64,000 bases of DNA from Leptospiraceae bacterium (GTDB lineage: Bacteria; Spirochaetota; Leptospiria; Leptospirales; Leptonemataceae). The stretch's first letter is position 1; every line of letters begins with the position of its first letter. Shown piece by piece: positions 48,612 to 57,622 of the stretch. The stretch spans positions 1 through 64,000 of the forward strand of contig JAOACE010000021.1 in assembly GCA_026418015.1 (NCBI GenBank), written 5' to 3'. Made by a program: the position numbers and the translations under genes. A model generated the notes under the pieces. The model was not told the origin of the DNA, searched no databases, and saw nothing but the letters and a program-made list of their open reading frames with translations.

Positions 48612-49181
48612 ATGACTTTTAATACTAAATCTTTGATGAGAAAATATGCAAAAGCATATTGGTTAGAATTTCTAAAAAATCGGAATAACATCGATAAGTT
48701 ATTCCAACAATTCGAGGATTTTTTAGAAAAAAATAAGAAAGAACGTGTGTTTGCATTTTATCCTATCAGCTACGAACCACCCATATGGCAATTATTAGAT
48801 AGATATTTTAGTAATATCTACGTACCTGTAATCGATTCCTCTACCAATAAAATGAAATTTTCTGCCATTAAATTAAATGAATCCTATTTAGAAGCAAAAA
48901 GAAACTTTTTAAACATTTTAGAACCAATTTCCATCATAGAAGAGATACCAAAAAAAGGTGATTTAGTAATTATACCATCGCTTGGTGCGAATCAGCATTT
49001 TGCTCGACTAGGCAGGGGAGCAGGATATTACGATCGCTATTTTAACGATAATAAAAAATCCTTAGAATCGTTAAAAATTAGTTTACTACCAGAAAAATTA
49101 ACAAATTTAGTTTTTATACAAGAAAATCATGATTTAATTTTAGATATAATAGTTACCGAAAATAATATAGTTTACAAATAA
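48612..49181 (+). CDS. 5-formyltetrahydrofolate cyclo-ligase
   Basis: Converts 5-formyl-THF to 5,10-methenyl-THF using ATP. The protein has the family's C-terminal motif FARLGRGAGYYDRYF (about residues 136-150), including the phosphate-binding GRGAGYYDR. The preceding DLVIIPSLGANQ resembles the conserved DLVLVPGLAFD segment. It is 189 residues, as expected. It stands 29 bases upstream of cheW, with no clear operon link. Confidence 0.93.
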   Translation: MTFNTKSLMRKYAKAYWLEFLKNRNNIDKLFQQFEDFLEKNKKERVFAFYPISYEPPIWQLLDRYFSNIYVPVIDSSTNKMKFSAIKLNESYLEAKRNFLNILEPISIIEEIPKKGDLVIIPSLGANQHFARLGRGAGYYDRYFNDNKKSLESLKISLLPEKLTNLVFIQENHDLILDIIVTENNIVYK

Positions 49182-49209
49182 ATTGATAAAATTATTTTAA
49201 TATTGAATT

Positions 49210-49725
49210 ATGAAAGAAACTATAGATACACAACTCGATAAAGAATCAGAAAATAGGCAATTTCGAGAAACGCAGTTTTTGGTTTTCGAAAGTGCCAATA
49301 ACCTCTATGGCATAGATATTCTAAAAATAACAGAAATATTAAAGCCTGTACAAGTAACAAGATTACCCAATGCAGAGAATTTCGTATTAGGAGTAATTAA
49401 TCTAAGAGGGAATATAGTACCTGTAATCGATATAAGAAAAATTTTAAAAAATGAGTATACAGAATTAACAAATTTTAGTAGAATTATTGTTTCGAATATT
49501 TATAATAAAAATTTAGGATTATTAGTGGAAAGGGTATTGGAAGTAGTAACCTTACGCGAAGATCAAATCGAAGGGGGAGAGATAAAAAACTTTTCTGAAA
49601 ATTATATAGAAGGTGTGGGAAGAAGTAAGGATAAGTTATTTTTGATTTTTAATTTACCATTATTAGTAGAACAATATAAACCAAAAGAGTTAAACCAAAC
49701 GGAATTAGAAGTATATGATAGATGA
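49210..49725 (+). CDS. cheW: Chemotaxis coupling protein CheW
   Basis: CheW links methyl-accepting receptors to CheA. The protein contains TQFLVFESANNLYGIDILKI (about residues 22-41), RLPNAENFVLGVINLRGNIVPVIDI (about 55-80) and a C-terminal GRSKDKLFLIFNL motif. At 171 residues it is a normal CheW. Its stop codon overlaps the cheA start, so the two are translationally coupled. It is the first gene of the cheW-cheA-cheB-cheY set; no receptor gene is adjacent. Confidence 0.94.
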   Translation: MKETIDTQLDKESENRQFRETQFLVFESANNLYGIDILKITEILKPVQVTRLPNAENFVLGVINLRGNIVPVIDIRKILKNEYTELTNFSRIIVSNIYNKNLGLLVERVLEVVTLREDQIEGGEIKNFSENYIEGVGRSKDKLFLIFNLPLLVEQYKPKELNQTELEVYDR

Positions 49726-52700
49726 AAAATATTTAGAACTATTTTTGGACGAAGTTACAGAACATATTGATGATTTAAACCGTAGCTTATTAGAGTTAGA
49801 ACAAGATAAAGAAAATCCAGAAATTATTAACGAGATTTTTCGCGTTGCTCATACATTAAAATCCTCTGCTGGTTTTGTTGGATTAGAATATCTATCCCGC
49901 TTAGCCCACAGGATGGAGGATTTATTTCAATTAATCAAAGATAAAAAAATACAAGTAAATACAGAATTGATGAATTTACTTTTTAGTTGTTTGGATGCAA
50001 TAAAAAAAGCAGTTGCTAATGTTCAAGATAATAAAGACGAAGATAAGGATGCTTTGAATGAATTAGTTTATCAAATTGATCAATTCGTAGAATATGAATT
50101 AAAATCAAGACCGCAAGATATTGAACCAAAAAAAGAAGAAGTTAAAAAAGAAATTCCGTCTACTGAAGAGATTCCTGAACAGAAAGTACCTAAAATCGAA
50201 TTAGAAATATCCGAAGAAGAAAAAAAACAACTATTAGAATTGATTGCTCCACAAGACCATGTATATGTTGGTCATGTATTGATTGATTCCGATGCTTCGA
50301 TGAAAAATCTTCGGCTTTTACTTATCTATAATAGATTAGCTAGAATTACTTCTGTGTTTAAATTAGAGCCCACAATTGATCAATTAGAAAAAAACTCAAA
50401 CATTGATAAACTAAGTTTTGTTATTTATGGTAATATTTCGAAAGATCAAATCGTGAGATTATGTCAGATTGATCTTGTAGAAGAAATTTCTGTAAAGGAA
50501 GTTGAATTAAAAAAATCAGCTATTGTCGATGTAACATCTAAAATACCCGAAAAAGCTCCAACCCAACAAACTGCTACTGTTCAAAAAAAACAAGAAAAAG
50601 ACGTTCAAGATTTATCAGAAAATATCATTAAATCGAGAAATATAAAAGTAGATTCGCGAAAGATTGATTATATCATTAATAATGTAGGTGAATTGGTAAT
50701 CACAAACTCAGGGTTACAAAAAATTTACGAAGATCTCTTAGAAGAATATGGAGAAAGTCAAATTATATCAGATTTGCGTTCCAAGATTGATCAAGCGATA
50801 CGAATAGCGAGAGAATTACAATCTGGTGTAATGAAGATGCGGATGATGCCCATTGGTATTGTCTTTCAGCGTTTTTTTAGGCCTGTTCGCGATTTATCTT
50901 TAAGCTTAGGGAAAAAAGTAGAATTAAAAATTTTCGGAGAAGATACTGAACTAGATAAAAACATTATTGACTCTTTGAACGATCCTTTAATGCATTTGAT
51001 TCGTAATGCTATTGATCATGGTATAGAACCGCCAGAAGAAAGGTTAAAAAAAGGGAAACCAGAAGTTGGAACAGTAATATTAAGATCCTACCAAAGTGGA
51101 AATCATATTTTTATCGAAGTTCAAGATGATGGACGTGGTTTAAACAAAGAAAAAATTTACGATAAGGCTCTTTCTTTGGGACTTGTAAAGGATAAAGAAA
51201 ATTTAACAGACCAAGAAATATACGAATTTATATTTTATCCGGGTTTTTCTACTGCTACACAAGTAAGTAATGTCAGTGGTCGTGGTGTAGGAATGAATGT
51301 AGTTAAAGAAGTGATCAACGAATTTAAAGGTGCGGTAAAAATTCAAACAGAACCAGAAAAAGGAACAACTTTCATTTTGATGTTCCCATTAACATTAGCT
51401 ATTATTTCTACAATCCATGTAAAAATAGAAAACGAAGAATATGCATTTCCCTTATCAGATGTAGTAGAAACCATACGAATTTTACCATCTCAAATTACAA
51501 AACTACAAGGAAAAAATATCATAAACTTACGTAAAGAAATTGTTCCTATATACGAATTGTCTGTTTTGATGGGATTACCATCGAAGCTAAACGATATTCT
51601 TGTTCTTAAAGAAGAATCTAATGATGATAACTTTAAAAACGAATTCCCTGTTGTAATTACTAGTGTTGCAAACAAGAAAATTGGGTTCATCGTAGAAGAG
51701 ATGATTGGTAAAAAAGAAATTGTGATAAAATCTCTTGATCAAAACTACAAAAATATACCTGGTTTAATAGGTGCTTGTCTTTTAGGAGATGGAAGTATTG
51801 TAATGGTACTTGATGTAAATGGATTAATTGAAATTGCAACAAAAAATTACGAAGAACAACTATCTCTAACCCAAACAAACGAAGAAGTAAGAAAAGCTAT
51901 ACAAAATTATAATAAAAAAGTAGTAGAATTAACAAGAATTACGAAGCATACTAAAAAGAAGGTTATTGTAAACAAAAAAATTCCGGAAACACCTTCGGAA
52001 AAAACAATCGTTGTAGAAACCAAAAAAGAAACTCCAATCCAACAACCTCAAATTCAACAAGTAAACGAAAACATTCCAACTAATGCAACAAAAATTGTAG
52101 AAGTTAACAAAGATGTATTAATAGAATTCGAAAAAGATAAAGAAAGACGAAAGGAAATAGGTTTAAAAGTTTACGAAGACGACGTTAATAATAATGTTAT
52201 CGTAAAAGAAAATAATAAAGAAATTCCTGCATTTGTTGGTAAAAGTACGGATATTAAAAGCTTTTTATCAGAAAAAGATTACGAAAAATTGTATTCCATT
52301 GTTAACTCTGGTATGGTAAACGCGGGATTAGTGCTTTCTCAACTGCTTGGGGTTACCATTGATGTTTCTGTTCCAGAATTCAAAACCATTGAATATCATG
52401 AAATTCAGGAAATAATCAAAGATACAACATATTATAATATCTTTTTAGAAACAACCGGAGAATTCGAATCTCTTTTAACATTATTTTTTGACGAGGAAAT
52501 GGGTATCAATACAGCAGCAGAATTAATGGGAATTCCCGTAGAACAAAGAAACAAAGAGAAAATCGATTTAGAAGATATTAAATCCGTATTGAATGAATTA
52601 ACAAATATTGTTGGATCAAGTCTTTTAAACGAAATTGCAAATAAATCTGGTATGACAATTAAACCAAGTGTTCCAGAGTTTTATATAGTTAACAAAAATG

Positions 52701-52861
52701 AATTAATTCGTTTAATAGAAAATAAAAAACATCCCCACGCGGACGAAAAAATCATTTATATAAGTGCAGATTTTCTTAGAGACGAAACAGAATTATTAGG
52801 AAAATTGCTTTTACTCCCATCTAAACCAAACTTAATCCAATTAATCGAAAAATTAAAATAA
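49715..52861 (+). CDS. cheA: Chemotaxis histidine kinase CheA fused to a CheC phosphatase domain
   Basis: CheA phosphorylates CheY and CheB. Order: HPt domain (1-105) with phospho-accepting H46 in RVAHTLKSSAGF; a P2-like region (180-275); dimerisation domain (from 315); ATPase with HLIRNAIDHGIEPPEE (about 425-440) and GRGVGMNVV (about 522); CheW-like domain (565-705). After a linker with charged and Pro/Gln regions (705-840), a CheC-like domain fills 842-1048. Its second active-site motif S-x3-E-x2-N-x22-P is intact (SVLNELTN to the Pro of PSVP). The first has Asn and Pro at the right spacing, but Ser replaces Glu. At 1048 residues it is far longer than CheA (about 650-700). Confidence 0.93.
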   Translation: MIDEKYLELFLDEVTEHIDDLNRSLLELEQDKENPEIINEIFRVAHTLKSSAGFVGLEYLSRLAHRMEDLFQLIKDKKIQVNTELMNLLFSCLDAIKKAVANVQDNKDEDKDALNELVYQIDQFVEYELKSRPQDIEPKKEEVKKEIPSTEEIPEQKVPKIELEISEEEKKQLLELIAPQDHVYVGHVLIDSDASMKNLRLLLIYNRLARITSVFKLEPTIDQLEKNSNIDKLSFVIYGNISKDQIVRLCQIDLVEEISVKEVELKKSAIVDVTSKIPEKAPTQQTATVQKKQEKDVQDLSENIIKSRNIKVDSRKIDYIINNVGELVITNSGLQKIYEDLLEEYGESQIISDLRSKIDQAIRIARELQSGVMKMRMMPIGIVFQRFFRPVRDLSLSLGKKVELKIFGEDTELDKNIIDSLNDPLMHLIRNAIDHGIEPPEERLKKGKPEVGTVILRSYQSGNHIFIEVQDDGRGLNKEKIYDKALSLGLVKDKENLTDQEIYEFIFYPGFSTATQVSNVSGRGVGMNVVKEVINEFKGAVKIQTEPEKGTTFILMFPLTLAIISTIHVKIENEEYAFPLSDVVETIRILPSQITKLQGKNIINLRKEIVPIYELSVLMGLPSKLNDILVLKEESNDDNFKNEFPVVITSVANKKIGFIVEEMIGKKEIVIKSLDQNYKNIPGLIGACLLGDGSIVMVLDVNGLIEIATKNYEEQLSLTQTNEEVRKAIQNYNKKVVELTRITKHTKKKVIVNKKIPETPSEKTIVVETKKETPIQQPQIQQVNENIPTNATKIVEVNKDVLIEFEKDKERRKEIGLKVYEDDVNNNVIVKENNKEIPAFVGKSTDIKSFLSEKDYEKLYSIVNSGMVNAGLVLSQLLGVTIDVSVPEFKTIEYHEIQEIIKDTTYYNIFLETTGEFESLLTLFFDEEMGINTAAELMGIPVEQRNKEKIDLEDIKSVLNELTNIVGSSLLNEIANKSGMTIKPSVPEFYIVNKNELIRLIENKKHPHADEKIIYISADFLRDETELLGKLLLLPSKPNLIQLIEKLK

Positions 52862-52866
52862 ATTTT

Positions 52867-53916
52867 ATGAAGTTGTTAATAGTAGATGATTCTCCTCTTG
52901 CCAGAGCAATCATTGGAGATCTTTTAAAAAAATTGGATTTTATTACGCAGATTGATACGGCAAGAAATGGGAAATCTGCTTTGGATATGTTACAAAATAA
53001 CTCTTATGATTTAATTATTCTAGACGTAGAAATGCCCATTATGAATGGGCTTAAGTTTCTCGAAGAGAAAAAAAATATTCATGATACTACTCCTACTATA
53101 ATGCTATCTTCTTTAACCAAAGAAGGTTCAGAAATCACCTTAAAAGCATTGGAGTTAGGTGCAATCGATTTTATACCAAAACCAACAGGTAATCAATATT
53201 CTTTCGATAATATACAAGAAGAGTTGTATCAGAAAATTCGAAATGTTTACAATGATTTTATTTTACGAAAAAAAGATACGAATAAAAAATCAGAATATGT
53301 ATCTTCTGTCTCTATTTATCAAATTTCTAGAAAACTAAGTGAATTCGAGATTGTATTGTTTGGTAGTTCTACCGGTGGACCCAGAACTTTGGTAAATATT
53401 CTAAAAGATATACCGAAAAATTTTCCTTTACCGATTGCAATTATTCAACACATGCCAGAATTTTTTACTTTTACGTTAGCAAGTCGGTTAAACCAAATCG
53501 CGAAATTAAAAGTATTCGAAGCAGAACAAGAAGAAATCCTAAAACCAGGCAGTATAGTCGTTGCTAAGGGAAATAAGCATCTTTTATTCGAACGTTTACA
53601 AGATAAAACCTTTAAAATTCTTTTAGATGATAGTCCCAAAATTCATGCAGTAAGACCGTCTATTGATAAGACATTAGAAAACTTGGTAAATATCACCAAA
53701 GGTAGAACGATTGCAGTAATTCTAACTGGGATGGGTAAGGATGGAATAGAGTCTTTAAAACTATTGAAAAAACATGGTGGATTTGTAATTGCACAAGACG
53801 AAGAAACAAGTACAATTTTTGGTATGAATAAACGTGCTATAGAAGAAAATGTTGTTGATGTAGTATTACCCGATTACAAAATAGCTGATTATTTAACAAA
53901 AATGAATGAATTTTAG
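52867..53916 (+). CDS. cheB: Chemotaxis response regulator/methylesterase CheB
   Basis: CheB removes methyl groups from receptors when phosphorylated. The receiver domain (residues about 1-120) has D53 in IILDVEMP and a SSLTKEG segment. The C-terminal methylesterase domain starts near residue 160 with GSSTGGPRTLVNIL (catalytic Ser), IIQHMPEFFTFTLASRLN (catalytic His) and LTGMGKDGIESLKLLKKHGG (catalytic Asp). At 349 residues it is complete. It is 5 bases after cheA. A cheR gene is not in the window. Confidence 0.95.
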   Translation: MKLLIVDDSPLARAIIGDLLKKLDFITQIDTARNGKSALDMLQNNSYDLIILDVEMPIMNGLKFLEEKKNIHDTTPTIMLSSLTKEGSEITLKALELGAIDFIPKPTGNQYSFDNIQEELYQKIRNVYNDFILRKKDTNKKSEYVSSVSIYQISRKLSEFEIVLFGSSTGGPRTLVNILKDIPKNFPLPIAIIQHMPEFFTFTLASRLNQIAKLKVFEAEQEEILKPGSIVVAKGNKHLLFERLQDKTFKILLDDSPKIHAVRPSIDKTLENLVNITKGRTIAVILTGMGKDGIESLKLLKKHGGFVIAQDEETSTIFGMNKRAIEENVVDVVLPDYKIADYLTKMNEF

Positions 53917-53985
53917 TTGCAAATATAAGTAAAACTTTTTTTTATAATATTAAGAACCGATAAGAATAAATAGATTGGAGTCAAT

Positions 53986-54345
53986 ATGGCAAGGATATTA
54001 GTAGTTGATGATGCAAAATTCATGAGGACATTAGTTAAAGATGCATTGACATCCCGCGGACATGTAATCGTAGGTGAGGCGGAAAACGGAAATCAAGCAA
54101 TTGAAATGTACGAGAAATTAAAACCAGATTTGGTAACGATGGATATTACCATGCGAGAAAAGGATGGCTTGGAAGCTGCTGCAGAAATTTTAAAAAAGGA
54201 CCCTAATGCACGCATTATCATGGTAACAGCATTAGGACAAGAAGATTTATTAGCTCGTGCGATAAAAATGGGTGTAAAAGATTTTGTAGTAAAACCATTT
54301 CCACCAGAGCGATTAATTCAAGCAACAGAGAAAGCATTATCATAG
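53986..54345 (+). CDS. cheY: Chemotaxis response regulator CheY
   Basis: CheY binds the flagellar switch when phosphorylated. The 119-residue receiver has D8 and D9, phosphorylation site D53, T81 and K103, all in the expected order. GGAG precedes the ATG by 6 bases. The position after cheB, and the CheC-type phosphatase fused to CheA in the same operon, suggest that this CheY is the substrate of both activities. Confidence 0.94.
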   Translation: MARILVVDDAKFMRTLVKDALTSRGHVIVGEAENGNQAIEMYEKLKPDLVTMDITMREKDGLEAAAEILKKDPNARIIMVTALGQEDLLARAIKMGVKDFVVKPFPPERLIQATEKALS

Positions 54346-54372
54346 CTTTAACTTTAAATATTTAAATAGTCC

Positions 54373-55152
54373 GTGGGAACAACTTATACCTCGAATGATC
54401 ATCTATTATTAGAAGAAGAATTTATTATTAAATGGAAGGGACCCAATGGCGAAATGGAAGGTCCCTTATATGTTTTATGGCAATTAATCGAATCTTATCA
54501 AGTAGATATATTCGAAGTCTCTATACATCGCATCACAGAAGATTTTTTAAATTTTATCAAAAAGGCAAAAGAATTAAAAATTGAGCTTGCATCCAGTTTC
54601 GCTTTAATGGCATCTAAGTTATTATATTACAAAAGTAAGGCACTTTTGCCAGATCCCGGATTCGAAGACGAAGAACAAGAAAAACTCCCCCCCGAAATCG
54701 TACAACAATTATTAGAATACAGAAAATTTCAACAAGCAGCAGAAGTACTAAAAGAAATCAAAGAACTATCCGAAGGTGTATTTTCGCGCCAGAATGATCA
54801 AACATTAGTCGAAATAGAAGAAAGTTATAATATTAATGATTTAATCCAGGCCTATATTAATTTTCTTAAAAGAAAAGAAATTAGCCAAACCCAAAAAGAA
54901 AAACACTTAGAAATCAACCTAGAAAATTTAACTGTCGAACAAAAGATAGAAGATATTCGCAAAATATTAGAAAATACTACCCAATTTGCTTTTCATGAAC
55001 TTTTCGAAAATCCCTATAATATCTCTGTGTTTGAATTCATTGTTGTTTTCTTAGCAATATTAGAATTAGCACGCTTAAACGAAATCATCATCGAACAAAA
55101 AGAGATTTTTGGACCAATTTATATTTTTAAAAAATCCGTTACTGTTCGATAA
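54373..55152 (+). CDS. scpA: Segregation and condensation protein ScpA
   Basis: ScpA is the kleisin subunit of the SMC condensin complex that compacts chromosomes. The N-terminal WKGPNGEMEGPLYVLWQLIE (residues 17-36) and the ASSFALMASKLLYYKSKALLPDP segment match the family. The C-terminal winged-helix region has FEFIVVFLAILELARLN. It starts at GTG 54373, as no upstream ATG fits and the conserved region begins near residue 15. It is 259 residues, 15 bases before scpB. Confidence 0.9.
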   Translation: MGTTYTSNDHLLLEEEFIIKWKGPNGEMEGPLYVLWQLIESYQVDIFEVSIHRITEDFLNFIKKAKELKIELASSFALMASKLLYYKSKALLPDPGFEDEEQEKLPPEIVQQLLEYRKFQQAAEVLKEIKELSEGVFSRQNDQTLVEIEESYNINDLIQAYINFLKRKEISQTQKEKHLEINLENLTVEQKIEDIRKILENTTQFAFHELFENPYNISVFEFIVVFLAILELARLNEIIIEQKEIFGPIYIFKKSVTVR

Positions 55153-55167
55153 TAATATTGATTCTAT

Positions 55168-55860
55168 ATGGACATAGAAAAAACTAAACATATGAGTAGT
55201 AATGATTTTGATAATAATTTCGAAAAAAATGAAGATTTAGGCGAAATAAAAATAAAAGTTCAGAACATAGAGGATGTAAATGTTCCCGAATATAGAGATT
55301 TAGATCCAGAAGAAATGGATTATTATCGAGGTCTTTTAGAAGCAATTTTGTTTTTGGCAAATGAACCTCTGTCTGTTTCTATTTTAGCAAGACAAATCCA
55401 ATTAGACAAAACCAATACCAGAATACTGCTAGATTCCTTAATGGATGAATATCTAGAAAGAAATAGTGGAATTATTCTTAAAGAAATTGCTGGTGGATAT
55501 AGGTTTGTTACATCAGAAAAGTATGCAGATGAGTTAAAAAAAATCTTTAAGCCTAAAAGTAATGAAAAACTTTCTCGTTCAGTATTAGAAACATTAGCAA
55601 TTATTTGTTATAAGCAACCTATTACCTTACCAGAAATAGAAGAAATACGAGGTGTTAATAGCAGAGCAATGGTATCTACATTATTACAAAAGAATTTGAT
55701 CAAACCACAAGGATATAAGCAGGTTCCCGGAAGACCAACACTTTATGTCACAACCAAAGAGTTTTTGATCAAGTTTAACCTAAGTTCTTTGGCAGATTTA
55801 CCTCCATTAAAGGACTTAAAAGAATTACCGTTAGATGATTTAGAAAATATAGAAGAATGA
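55168..55860 (+). CDS. scpB: Segregation and condensation protein ScpB
   Basis: ScpB pairs with ScpA and SMC. The protein has two winged-helix domains: the first around YYRGLLEAILFLANEPLSVS (from about residue 51), the second with SRSVLETLAIICYKQPITLPEIEEIRGVNS (about 132-161). A short acidic N-terminal stretch (about 45 residues) precedes the domain. At 230 residues it is normal. scpA and scpB form an operon. Confidence 0.92.
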   Translation: MDIEKTKHMSSNDFDNNFEKNEDLGEIKIKVQNIEDVNVPEYRDLDPEEMDYYRGLLEAILFLANEPLSVSILARQIQLDKTNTRILLDSLMDEYLERNSGIILKEIAGGYRFVTSEKYADELKKIFKPKSNEKLSRSVLETLAIICYKQPITLPEIEEIRGVNSRAMVSTLLQKNLIKPQGYKQVPGRPTLYVTTKEFLIKFNLSSLADLPPLKDLKELPLDDLENIEE

Positions 55861-55957
55861 TATAATTATAATTTTTTTAAACAATTAATCTTATTCTCTA
55901 ATAAAAATTAAAAATAATTTTCGTAAAATCAAAAAGATATTTTTATTTAATAAAAAA

Positions 55958-56773
55958 TTGATTGATTATCAAAATACTTTTAAAAATTATGGAATAAAAA
56001 ATGAAAAACTGATTTTTCTATTATTTTTTTTCGTTATATTTTTTTCTTGCGATAAGAGATCTAATAGCAATAATAAAATATTAGCATTTTTTCTTTTACA
56101 ATTGGCAGACAATGCTTCGTACATAATACCGTTATATTCCTATCCACAAGGACAATACCAATCCCAATGGGAAGCTTTGTATAACCTGCAAACATTAAAA
56201 CAAGTCTTTGTAGTAGTTAATCCAAATAACGGCCCTGGAAGTTCAAGTGATCCAAATTATCTTAATGCAATTAATAAACTAAAATTAAAGAAGTTTAAAG
56301 TAATTGGATATGTTTCTACAAGTTATGCTGTAAGAAATATAGCATTTGTTCAGAATGATATATTTCAGTGGTTTTTGCTTTATGGATTAGACAATGTTGA
56401 TGGGATTTTTTTAGACGAGGTTTCTAATGACAATTTGAATTATAGTTATTATCAAAATCTTTATAATTACATAAAATCTTTTGGAAATAAGGAGGTAGTT
56501 TTAAACCCTGGAACCAATGTAGACTTAAATTTTTTTCATATTGCTGATAAAATCATTGTATTTGAAAACCCCAAATCAAGCTTCGAAACCTTTGTTTACA
56601 ACAACTATTTATCAGTTGATTCAAACAAAGTTTGTACTATTGTATATAGCGTGCCCCAAAATAAAGTTTCTTTTGTAATATCGAAAATTTTACAAAATAA
56701 TAGTAAGTGCTATTATATTACTGATAAAGATAATGTTACTGGTTATTTTTATTTAAGCCCATATTTAGACTAA
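55958..56773 (+). CDS. Spherulin-4-like lipoprotein
   Basis: The protein from about residue 55 matches the spherulin-4/GH114-related family: IIPLYSYPQ, VVNPNNGPGSSSDPNYLNAI, VIGYVSTSYAVRN and DGIFLDEVS, with the Asp-Glu of the last as a likely active-site pair. The family includes polysaccharide-degrading TIM-barrel proteins. The reading frame starts at a TTG (55958), with a hydrophobic stretch and Cys at about residue 31 (FFSC), so it would be a lipoprotein. An ATG at 56001 is out of frame by one base: with one more A it would give MKKLIFLLFFFVIFFSC, a better signal. No Shine-Dalgarno sequence is seen for either. Confidence 0.65.
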   Translation: MIDYQNTFKNYGIKNEKLIFLLFFFVIFFSCDKRSNSNNKILAFFLLQLADNASYIIPLYSYPQGQYQSQWEALYNLQTLKQVFVVVNPNNGPGSSSDPNYLNAINKLKLKKFKVIGYVSTSYAVRNIAFVQNDIFQWFLLYGLDNVDGIFLDEVSNDNLNYSYYQNLYNYIKSFGNKEVVLNPGTNVDLNFFHIADKIIVFENPKSSFETFVYNNYLSVDSNKVCTIVYSVPQNKVSFVISKILQNNSKCYYITDKDNVTGYFYLSPYLD

Positions 56774-56845
56774 AAAAGATAGATTCATTGAATTTTTATA
56801 ATAATAGAATCCAATTGACAATTCTAATAATTCTGCAAAAAAGTA

Positions 56846-57611
56846 TTGTATGAAAAAATATTTTTATTAAATTTTTTGATTACTTTCAGCATTCATTCAC
56901 AAAACTTTAAAGAAGAGCCATTAATTCCTCAAAATCAAGATTTGGATGTAGTATACTTTACTCCCCAAGGACAAATTAATTCCATCGATTTTATGAAATC
57001 TTCTGCCGAAATCATCATTATCTTTAATCAACCACTTATTCCACTAACTACCAGAAATATCTTATAAAATTAACCCACCATTAGAGGGAGAAATCCATTG
57101 GTATGGAACCAATACAGTCGAATACAAAATCAAGAAAGGATTAATACCAGGTAAAGATTATATTATAACGATAGATAAAAATATAAAATCAATTTATAAT
57201 AAAAATATAAAAAAAAATAAAATATTTAAATTCTCTGTTGAACCATTCCAGGCAAGTTATATTTATCCAGATCCATCTTTACCTTTAAGTTATAGCACAA
57301 CTGTTTATGTAGATTTTAACTATCCCATTGAATTAAATAAAAATCTGATAAAAGTTTTTCAGAATAATCAATTGATTACGAATTATCAAGTTAAAAGTCT
57401 GGAAAATTCCCTACAATTCGATTTTAAAAATTTACAAGTAGATGCCGACATAAAAATACAATTATCAAAAGACTTGCTTATAAAAAATACAAATATATCT
57501 ATTGGTAAAGATTTTGTATTAAATTACAAAACAAAAGGTCCTGTTGATGTTTCTTTTGTTGATGATGCACAGTATTTTGAACAAAGTTATCGAATAAGAT
57601 CCATGGTCTAA
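56846..57611 (+). pseudogene. Truncated, frameshifted alpha-2-macroglobulin-like gene (yfhM-type 5' remnant)
   Basis: The first frame (56846-57067) starts with a signal-like segment and VVYFTPQGQINSIDF. A frameshift near 57053-57066 moves to the frame that runs to 57611, beginning INPPLEGEIHWYGTNTVEYK. Together they give about 250 residues with the two N-terminal MG-like domains of bacterial alpha-2-macroglobulin. The family normally has about 1500 residues or more, so the rest, including any thioester region, is missing. An ATG at 56850 followed by six A's is out of frame by one, as in nearby genes. The 3' end meets the PBP1C-like frame. Confidence 0.65.
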
Positions 57612-57622
57612 TAATAAAATAT

